DNA of 34,002 nucleotides from an uncultured Pseudomonadota bacterium. GTDB taxonomy: Bacteria > Pseudomonadota > Gammaproteobacteria > Methylococcales > Methylomonadaceae. The notes under the pieces are model-generated. The model saw nothing but the letters and a program-made list of their open reading frames with translations, ran no database searches and had not been told where the DNA came from. The stretch covers positions 1 to 34,002 of the forward strand of contig CAIYSZ010000036.1 in assembly GCA_903928965.1 (NCBI GenBank). Reading direction: 5' to 3'. A program made the translations under genes and the position numbers. Shown piece after piece: positions 27,957 to 34,002 of the stretch. Numbering within the stretch: position 1 is the stretch's first letter; each line of letters opens with the position of its first letter.

Positions 27957-29654
27957 TTACAGGCTGATGTATGGATATACAGTACCGCCGCCTGGGTTCC
28001 AAACGGTTGGTACGCGGCAATTGTCGCCGGTTACACCGCTAGGAGCATAGGTGAACTGATTGACCGGGTTGGTTGGGTCAAACAAAGTAGCTTGGTTGGA
28101 TTGCACGGTTGCTGGGTACAAGCTTGGGTGAGCCAAGTAAGCGCCGGCAACTGAACTGCTTGCATCAAACGAGTGAGTCAAGGTTGGGTTCAAGGCAGCC
28201 AAAACAACTGGATGGTTGGCTTTGCTGATGATTTCATTGCGCAACGCAACTACGCCGGCGTTGGTGTTAGGCGCGTGATTGGTGTTGTATTGGAAAGTGT
28301 TTTCCACCCAGTCATGATACTTGCCGGTAACGACGTTGGCCAAGGTAGGCGCCACGCCGTCGATTTTCACGAATTGGTAGTTAGAACTAGATGAAGTGGT
28401 TTGCTCCAAGGAGTTCAAGCCAACAGCCCAACGTGCGCCACCAGTAGAGCCAGTTGAGAAAGCGTTAGCAGCGTTGGCGGAAGTTGCCAAGGTAGGGTCG
28501 GAATTGCCCAAATCCAATGCTTTCAAAGCGGTATTGATGTTGCCGGCGGAGCTTTCGTCATGAATGATGTAACCTGCGCCGCTTTCGGTTTGACCATTGT
28601 CGTCGGCAGGCGCGGAAGCAGTGCTATACGCACCCAAATCGCAAGGATAGTTGAAGAAATGGATGCCGTGTTGCGCTTGAGAGCCTGAACCAGCAGCGCG
28701 ACGCACGATATGCGGGTTGGTGGTGGCTGGAGAATATTGCGAATAGTTCGCGGCGGTCCAGGTAGCCAAGTCGGTGCCCAAATTGCCAACCAATACCAAG
28801 CCCCAGTCAAAAATCGCGCCAGAGTGCAAGCCTGCGATCAACGCGGAAGACAGGGAAGGCGTGCAAGCCTCGGAAACGCTGGTGCCAACCACGCAAGAGC
28901 TTGGCAATTGGCCGGTCGCGATTTGCGCGGCTTGCAAGGCCCAGAACAATTTAGACGTCACTTGCTCGCCGAATACCACGGTAGCGGTGGATTGGATAGT
29001 CATGGAAGCCAAGCCGGCTTGAGTAACAGCATTGAAACCGCTGGTTACGTTCAAGCCCACAAATTTACCCGGGTCAACGTCGGACACGCCCAAGTCAACG
29101 GTAGAGGCGGTGGCGTTGGTCAAGGTTGGGATCGGGCCGCTAGGCGCGGTGCACAAATAGTTGTACAAAGTGCCGCCGCCAGCCAATGCGGTGGTGCCGT
29201 TGTTGCCGCAGTTGCTGTTGGCAATGTTCAGGAAACCAATTTGCAAGGCAGGGTTGATGATGGGAGCAACACCGTAGTCGGAACCGCCGGCGCTACGTTT
29301 GTGTATCAACAAATGGGTAGCGGCGCTGCTCAAATTGGTGTTGGCGCTTTGTTTGGTGCAATACCATACATCGTAGTTTTTACCGATGGAGCCTGGGCTT
29401 GAGGTGCTGTTGTCGGCCCAGTAGTAAATAGGTTGGGTTTGATCGCAAACTTGCAAGTTGGTGGCCAAACCGGTATTAGCGGTAATCAAGGTGCTAATGT
29501 AAGCACGCTCGGCTGAAGCGCCGCCGATAAACAATGGGGTGGTGGTGGATGGGTCAACTACCGGAGCGGTAGCGGTGCCGATACCGGTAAACGCGGCGCT
29601 GGCGTCAGCGGCGATAGCCGCCAAAATAGCGATAGACAATAATTGCTTTTTCAT
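27957..29654 (-). CDS. Secreted periplasmic-binding-protein-like protein
   Basis: A 565-residue exported protein with a clear signal peptide (about 1-20, ASA-AF). The mature part resembles the phosphate/PstS-type substrate-binding fold. FIGGASAERAY near the N-terminus sits where PstS proteins have their first anion-binding Gly/Ser loop, DLGVSDVDP matches the usual GVSD segment, and RRAAGSGSQAQHG resembles the central RxxGSGT loop. Several Cys residues (in VCDQTQP, WYC, SNCGNN, SSCVVG, SEACTP, YPCDL, DNCRVP) suggest disulfides. An AAGGA lies 9 bases upstream of the ATG. Codon use (frequent GCT, GGT, CGT) differs from neighbours in the way typical of strongly expressed genes. It lies downstream of the VPxPA-tailed gene and upstream of tpsB. 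The fold assignment is tentative and the ligand unknown. Confidence 0.75.
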   Translation of the reverse strand: MKKQLLSIAILAAIAADASAAFTGIGTATAPVVDPSTTTPLFIGGASAERAYISTLITANTGLATNLQVCDQTQPIYYWADNSTSSPGSIGKNYDVWYCTKQSANTNLSSAATHLLIHKRSAGGSDYGVAPIINPALQIGFLNIANSNCGNNGTTALAGGGTLYNYLCTAPSGPIPTLTNATASTVDLGVSDVDPGKFVGLNVTSGFNAVTQAGLASMTIQSTATVVFGEQVTSKLFWALQAAQIATGQLPSSCVVGTSVSEACTPSLSSALIAGLHSGAIFDWGLVLVGNLGTDLATWTAANYSQYSPATTNPHIVRRAAGSGSQAQHGIHFFNYPCDLGAYSTASAPADDNGQTESGAGYIIHDESSAGNINTALKALDLGNSDPTLATSANAANAFSTGSTGGARWAVGLNSLEQTTSSSSNYQFVKIDGVAPTLANVVTGKYHDWVENTFQYNTNHAPNTNAGVVALRNEIISKANHPVVLAALNPTLTHSFDASSSVAGAYLAHPSLYPATVQSNQATLFDPTNPVNQFTYAPSGVTGDNCRVPTVWNPGGGTVYPYISL

Positions 29655-29692
29655 AGTCTTAGTCCTTAATACTTAGTGGTGTTTTAAAAATC

Positions 29693-29718
29693 CCGCCGGC
29701 AAGCTCGCATGCCGGCGG
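29693..29718 (-). terminator. Intercistronic hairpin/attenuator after the VPxPA-tailed gene
   Basis: A perfect 9-bp GC-rich stem (CCGCCGGCA, 29693-29701, with TGCCGGCGG, 29710-29718) has an 8-base loop. On the minus strand GATTTTTAAAAC follows, a good U-run. It lies in the 87-base gap between the two secreted-protein genes, so it should terminate part of the transcription and set the ratio of the two products. Confidence 0.8.
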
Positions 29719-29741
29719 AAGGTACTGCGATAAGCCTAGGC

Positions 29742-30482
29742 TTATTTTTGACGACGGTTCAAACCTAACAAGCCAATCAAACCAGTGCCGAACATCCATA
29801 CAGCGGCAGGAACTGGAGTAGCATAGGTCAAAGTATCACCAGTCACACTCCAATAGCCCAACCAAGTGTTGGTTTCGGTGAAAGTTTTGTGGATACCGCT
29901 TCCGGTGGTGACGCCGGTCACGTTATAAAAGCTAACTTGGGAGCCATAAGATGCAGCCACGTTTTGACCGGTGCCCCACAGATTGCTAAAGTTGGAGCCT
30001 AGAGCACTGCTATCGCTCGCCCAACCGCCCAAAGCGGCGTTGGCGTCGGTTACCAACGCGCTATCGCTGCTTGCGGTCAAGCTTTGGTTAACGCGAGAAA
30101 CATCCAATGAGATACCGGTTGCCGCGCCTGACAATTGAGTACCGCTAGAATAAGAAGGGGTAGCGGTATTGGTGTAATCAATGGCGGTCAGGTTTTGAGC
30201 GGCGACAGCAAAAACAGCGCCGTCGTTTGTCAAGTTTGCGTTATTGCCGCCGGTGAAAGTAACCCAATTTGGGTCGCTTGCCAAGTTAAAGGTAAATTGT
30301 GAATGAGTCGGAGCGGAAGCGTAATTAAAGCCAAACGCGTCATCCAAGTTCAAGTCATAGGTCAAGCCTTTGACTGGGTCATAAACGGACAAGAAAGCTG
30401 AAGTAGCGTTCAAATCCGCGGCTTGCGCCATGGAAGCGCCGGCCAACAAGGACGCGGCGATCAAAGATTTAGTAAATTTCAT
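29742..30482 (-). CDS. Exported protein with VPxPA/PEP-CTERM-type sorting tail
   Basis: A 246-residue protein with a signal peptide (about 1-21, AQA-AD), a Ser/Thr/Asn-rich beta-type body and a C-terminal tripartite sorting signal. The signal is the motif TPVPAAVW, a hydrophobic helix (FGTGLIGLLGL) and the basic end NRRQK. This belongs to the PEP-CTERM/VPLPA-CTERM class handled by exosortases in exopolysaccharide-producing Gram-negatives, and implies sorting at the envelope and possible release. The body has no family I recognise. A strong Shine-Dalgarno (AAGGAG, 6 bases from the ATG) and U-ending codon use suggest high expression. It is first in the block, with the PBP-like gene 87 bases downstream across an attenuator-like hairpin. 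No exosortase gene is in the window. Confidence 0.82.
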   Translation of the reverse strand: MKFTKSLIAASLLAGASMAQAADLNATSAFLSVYDPVKGLTYDLNLDDAFGFNYASAPTHSQFTFNLASDPNWVTFTGGNNANLTNDGAVFAVAAQNLTAIDYTNTATPSYSSGTQLSGAATGISLDVSRVNQSLTASSDSALVTDANAALGGWASDSSALGSNFSNLWGTGQNVAASYGSQVSFYNVTGVTTGSGIHKTFTETNTWLGYWSVTGDTLTYATPVPAAVWMFGTGLIGLLGLNRRQK

Positions 30483-30552
30483 TTTTACTCCTTAAAAAAT
30501 AATAAAAAACTCATGTATCGCCTGATGAATGTTTCCATATCCATCAAAGCGA

Positions 30553-30581
30553 TTTATAACTACTTTGCGGCGGTCGCAAAG
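30553..30581 (-). promoter_or_regulatory. Promoter candidate with overlapping inverted repeat
   Basis: On the minus strand TATAAA (30553-30558) could serve as -10. Immediately upstream lies a perfect inverted repeat CTTTGCG-N5-CGCAAAG (30563-30581) that covers the spacer and -35 zone. A factor bound there would block or assist polymerase at the gene ending at 29742. The -35 match (TTTGCG, 16-base spacer) is poor. Confidence 0.45.
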
Positions 30582-30619
30582 CAACCTGCTACATTAATAC
30601 GGACAACAACATCTGCATA

Positions 30620-30681
30620 CTCCCTTCATCTTCCCTAGCCTACTCCCTATCCTTTTCATCCCTGCTCCCTGTTTACTCCCT
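30620..30681. repeat. Six phased TCCCT (AGGGA) direct repeats
   Basis: TCCCT occurs at 30621, 30632, 30644, 30659, 30666 and 30677. Four of these are CTCCCT, and two or three are TACTCCCT. Leaving out the copy at 30659, the intervals are 11, 12, 22 and 11 bases, close to whole helical turns. They lie about 60-120 bases upstream of the promoter candidate of the secreted-protein gene, where an activator array would be expected. Confidence 0.6.
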
Positions 30682-31123
30682 GATCCATATTGCGCAAAAC
30701 ATAGTTTTTGCATCTTACAATATCTATTATCCCAAAGCCGGCCATGCCGCATGGTTACAACTTGATGACAAAAACAGGAAACGTAATACAAATGTACTTC
30801 AAAAAAGCCCCGCGCGCTTTTCCACGCTCGGACTCAGCTTGTAAAACAAGGACAGCCAAAGATTTTATATAACAATAACCGATATTTATGACAGCATGAT
30901 TAAACACGGCGGACTGCATGCCCCCTCCCGCGAAGTCCGCCATGCTTATAGCCACGGTCATAAAATTGCAACATTACTGTTATAAATTTGTAAGAGTACC
31001 TGCAAAATAGTCATGGGAGCCTTAGGTTTATAGCTGAATACCACTATGAACCCGTCCACGCAAACCAGACTATACTTTAAACTATGTCGACAACCCTGTC
31101 CGCGGGGTGATAGGTAAACAGCG

Positions 31124-31603
31124 TTGAACGAACAAGACATCCAGCTAGACGACAAAAAGCAAATAGTCTCGATGCGCCTGAATAACGCCGATCGCCTGTC
31201 GGTGCGCGCCGCCGCCGCCCGCCTGTTCGTCCGCGAATCCGAGCTCTACCGCTTCGCCGTGCACCACTTACTGCACCGCTTAAACCCATTGCTGGAAGAG
31301 CGCAACGCCGGCAGCGATCTTTTGCCTTTATTCATGGAATTCCGCGAGGAATTGAACATTCATCTCGGCCTGAAAAAAAATCAGTTGTTCAAAATATTTA
31401 ACGGCAAAAATACCTCGCCGGATAAATTTGTCGCCATGTCAGACATTGAACTGCTGCTGCTGCCGCATCACGCCGTACGCCAACGGCTGCTGCAAACCCC
31501 GGACGCCGCCGCCAGCAAACACGCCAACACGGATTTATGGCTCGAAAACTACCTGCTGCAAAAATACCAAATTGAACCCATAAGAGAAATAATCCTCGAA
31601 TAA
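31124..31603 (+). CDS. Small putative ribbon-helix-helix protein
   Basis: A 159-residue cytoplasmic protein of unknown function. Residues about 12-48 (QIVSMRLNNADRLSVRAAAARLFVRESELYRFAVHHLL in outline) have the strand-helix-helix spacing of ribbon-helix-helix DNA-binding proteins, with an RES-EL turn where MetJ/Arc-type proteins place the N-cap of helix B. The remainder is helical and charged. I chose the TTG at 31124 because it keeps the putative beta strand and has TAGGT about 9 bases upstream; an ATG at 31172 would cut the strand. TATACT at 31071 may be its -10. It is divergent from the secreted-protein block across 640 bases, so it could regulate that block, but nothing proves it. Confidence 0.65.
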   Translation: MNEQDIQLDDKKQIVSMRLNNADRLSVRAAAARLFVRESELYRFAVHHLLHRLNPLLEERNAGSDLLPLFMEFREELNIHLGLKKNQLFKIFNGKNTSPDKFVAMSDIELLLLPHHAVRQRLLQTPDAAASKHANTDLWLENYLLQKYQIEPIREIILE

Positions 31604-31665
31604 ATCCCCACCGCTGGACAAACCCGCCCCCGCCCGCTATGCTGATTAATAAGCCAATCACTCTA

Positions 31666-31760
31666 GGCCTTGGCGACCGGGCCGACCCCAAGCCTACACG
31701 GACGCATTCACGGCGTCCCCCGGCAATCGCCCCGCCGCTTAAGGACTTGGCGGCCGGTTT
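31666..31760 (+). repeat. Dispersed palindromic repeat, copy 1 (degenerate)
   Basis: This stretch shares GGCCTTGGCG, CCGAC-CCAAGCC, GGACG, TTCACGGCGTC and CGGCAATCG-like blocks with the copy at 33599-33711 in the same order and orientation. It is followed by CTTAAGGACTTGGCGGCCGG, close to the beginning of the other copy. It lies just upstream of dhaL. Confidence 0.6.
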
Positions 31761-31811
31761 TGCGCGAACAGCCTTTTAAAAACCAATCCCATGACAGATT
31801 TTGGAACCCAT

Positions 31812-32456
31812 ATGCCCATTACCCCTAGCCTATTTCCCGAACTGATCCTGCGAATCGAACTCACCATCGCCGCGCACGCCGACGAAGTAACCGAACTCGA
31901 CCAAGCCATCGGCGACGGCGACCACGTCTTCAACCTGCAACACGGCCTGCAAGCCCTGGCCGCCGAAGCGCCGGCCATCGCCGCCCAGCCCTGGCCGGAC
32001 GCCTGGCGCAAAATCGGCATGCTACTCATGTCCAAGGTCGGCGGCGCGTCCGGCGCGCTCTACGCGACCCTATTCATCGCCCTGGCCAAATCCGCTCCCG
32101 CCGAGCCGGCTGTTAGCGACTTCGCCGCCGCCTTCGGACTAGCCGTGGAAGCGGTCAAGCAGCGCGGCAAAGCCGAAGCCGGCGAAAAAACCTTGCTCGA
32201 CGTCCTAATTCCAGTCGCCGCCGCGCTAAAACTACACGCGGACGCCGCCGCCCCCCTGCCGGAACTGCTGGCGCAAATACCGCCCCTGGCCGAAGCCAGC
32301 GCCGAAGCCACCCGCGACATGCTAGCCACCAAAGGCCGCGCCTCCTTCCTCGGCGAACGCAGCCGCGGCCACATCGACGCCGGCGCCAAAACGGCGGCGC
32401 TGATGATAGCCGCCGTCTGTCAAACGCTCAGCCAAAATTTAGGCGCCCAGCCTTAA
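31812..32456 (+). CDS. dhaL: Dihydroxyacetone kinase subunit L (DhaL)
   Basis: ATP/ADP-binding subunit of dihydroxyacetone kinase. The Mg-nucleotide site appears as ELDQAIGDGDHVFN, with the three Asp of the family present, and the later GGASGALYATLF, GEKTLLDVL and GRASFLGERSRGHIDAGA motifs are all intact. At 214 residues from the ATG at 31812 it matches DhaL (about 210). That start has GGA 6 bases upstream, whereas the ATG at 31791 has no Shine-Dalgarno. In PEP-dependent enzymes DhaL carries a bound ADP rephosphorylated by DhaM; no dhaM is in the window. dhaL converges on dhaK with only 62 bases between stops, instead of the usual dhaKL(M) operon, and a dispersed repeat lies directly upstream. 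Confidence 0.92.
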   Translation: MPITPSLFPELILRIELTIAAHADEVTELDQAIGDGDHVFNLQHGLQALAAEAPAIAAQPWPDAWRKIGMLLMSKVGGASGALYATLFIALAKSAPAEPAVSDFAAAFGLAVEAVKQRGKAEAGEKTLLDVLIPVAAALKLHADAAAPLPELLAQIPPLAEASAEATRDMLATKGRASFLGERSRGHIDAGAKTAALMIAAVCQTLSQNLGAQP

Positions 32457-32518
32457 AATATAGGCAAAACGGCAACCAATGTAGAGTCTAAAGTTCTCCG
32501 CACTAGACGCCCCGGACC

Positions 32519-33499
<981 letters not shown>

Positions 33500-33598
33500 G
33501 CCTCGCCTCATACTTATAATTAACTCTCAAAAGTATAACCCATATCACGACCAGTCCAGCCGAGACCAGCCTCTCGACCAGCCCGCCAACCACTTTAA

Positions 33599-33711
33599 GG
33601 CCTTGGCGGCCGGAACGGTTGGCGGGAGTGTAGGAGGCTTAGGATGCCGACTCCAAGCCCCCATGGACGGGTTCACGGCGTCTCCCGACAACCGTTCCGG
33701 CCACCAAGGCC
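33599..33711. repeat. Dispersed palindromic repeat, copy 2 (long stem-loop)
   Basis: The arms 33599-33628 and 33682-33711 are inverted repeats matching at 28 of 30 positions (starting GGCCTTGGCGGCCGGAACGG on the left). They enclose a 53-base loop containing GGACGGGTTCACGGCGTC. The loop and left arm recur in degenerate form at 31666-31760. The size and shape fit a REP/MITE-like intergenic element rather than a terminator, as no T-run follows. Confidence 0.75.
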
Positions 33712-33772
33712 GACAAGTTACCAACAGCCTAATGCTTTACTAGCGCGATTATCCTGCGGCCGCCAAAAATTA

Positions 33773-33799
33773 TTAGCACTCAACCCAAACGAGTGCTAA
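33773..33799 (+). promoter_or_regulatory. CIRCE operator (HrcA-binding site) upstream of rpoH
   Basis: TTAGCACTC (33773-33781), a 9-base spacer and GAGTGCTAA (33791-33799) give a perfect CIRCE element, the operator of the heat-shock repressor HrcA. It ends 40 bases before the rpoH ATG and overlaps a TAAAAT -10 candidate at 33797-33802, so HrcA bound here should block transcription of rpoH. Confidence 0.93.
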
Positions 33800-33839
33800 A
33801 ATTAACTCAACACATTTACACTCCTAAGGAGAGGCGACT

Positions 33840-34002
33840 ATGAACCAAAACCTGGCTTTGCCGATCAACTTATCGGTTGGCACGTTTGATTCCTATTTAA
33901 ACCTCATCATGCAAATTCCTCGGCTAAGCGCCGAGCAAGAATACGACCTGGCCGTACGCTACCGCGATCACGGCGATCTAGATGCCGCCCGCGAATTAGT
34001 CA
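33840..34002 (+). CDS. rpoH: Heat-shock sigma factor RpoH (sigma-32), 5' part
   Basis: The gene starts at the ATG at 33840, with AAGGAG 8 bases upstream, and runs off the window after 54 codons. The visible protein opens MNQNLALPINLS and continues with SYLNLIMQIPRLSAEQEYDLA and a YRDHGDLDAARELV stretch. This is the region 1.2 start typical of RpoH (E. coli: ALALPA..., IPMLSAEEE, YHGDLDAA), not RpoD. It directs transcription of chaperone and protease genes. It is unusual in carrying a CIRCE operator. Confidence 0.93.
   Translation, partial: MNQNLALPINLSVGTFDSYLNLIMQIPRLSAEQEYDLAVRYRDHGDLDAARELV

Larger units (their letters stand above)
30483..31123. other. Regulatory intergenic region between the secreted-protein genes and an RHH-like gene
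   Basis: About 640 bases without a gene. Near the minus-strand gene it holds a promoter candidate with an inverted repeat (30553-30581), then a cluster of six TCCCT/AGGGA direct repeats (30620-30681). Further right it is AT-rich and featureless until TATACT at 31071-31076, a possible -10 for the plus-strand gene at 31124. Confidence 0.65.
33512..33839. other. Intergenic region between dhaK and rpoH
   Basis: No gene is seen. It contains a TATACT -10 candidate for dhaK on the minus strand (33532-33537), the long-stem repeat at 33599-33711, and the CIRCE operator plus leader of rpoH (33773-33839). Confidence 0.7.

Noticed and set aside
33840-34002. Partial gene as rpoD
   Set aside because: The N-terminus with MNQNLALP, IPRLSAEQEYDLA and HGDLDAARELV matches RpoH; RpoD has a long region 1.1 that is absent.

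Overview
The window reads as chromosomal DNA of a GC-rich gammaproteobacterium. The evidence is an E. coli-like DnaG, S21, TsaD, TesA/YbbAP and RpoH set, together with a secreted protein ending in the VPxPA-type sorting tail common in Methylococcales such as Methylomonas. The genus-level guess is inference.

Layout. (1) 1-7872 is housekeeping: rpsU-yqeY-dnaG on the minus strand, tsaD divergent from it, then a YbbP/YbbA-type ABC exporter and a divergent tesA esterase. Genes here are packed so tightly that tsaD/ybbP share a stop palindrome (TTAA) and ybbA/tesA share a start palindrome (CATG). (2) 7873-8351 is an intergenic region with a 118-bp MITE-like element flanked by a 4-bp CTAA duplication. 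(3) 8352-30482 is a large minus-strand accessory block of envelope genes. In transcription order these are: a VPxPA/PEP-CTERM-type exported protein, a periplasmic-binding-protein-like secreted protein, a TpsB (ShlB/FhaC) transporter, a giant TpsA (about 4040 residues, filamentous-haemagglutinin/DUF3739 type), an ExbB with an N-terminal DUF2341 plus LamG-like ectodomain, ExbD, a TonB-like protein, an outer-membrane porin and a periplasmic coiled-coil protein. Terminators and promoters split it into at least three units. (4) 30483-31123 is a regulatory intergenic region with helically phased AGGGA repeats. (5) 31124-33499 holds a small putative ribbon-helix-helix protein and convergent dhaL/dhaK genes bracketed by two copies of a dispersed palindromic repeat. 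(6) 33773-34002 is the start of rpoH, preceded by a perfect CIRCE operator.

Functional reading. The accessory block combines a two-partner secretion pair with a proton-motive-force-driven ExbB-ExbD-TonB module that has its own porin and a substrate-binding-like protein. The most economical inference is a dedicated envelope system in which an energised inner-membrane complex carrying a periplasmic lectin-like domain services a porin and/or the huge surface fibre. No single gene is outside known families; the combination and the ExbB fusion are the unusual parts. The second notable point is heat shock: rpoH itself carries an HrcA operator, which implies a two-tier cascade.
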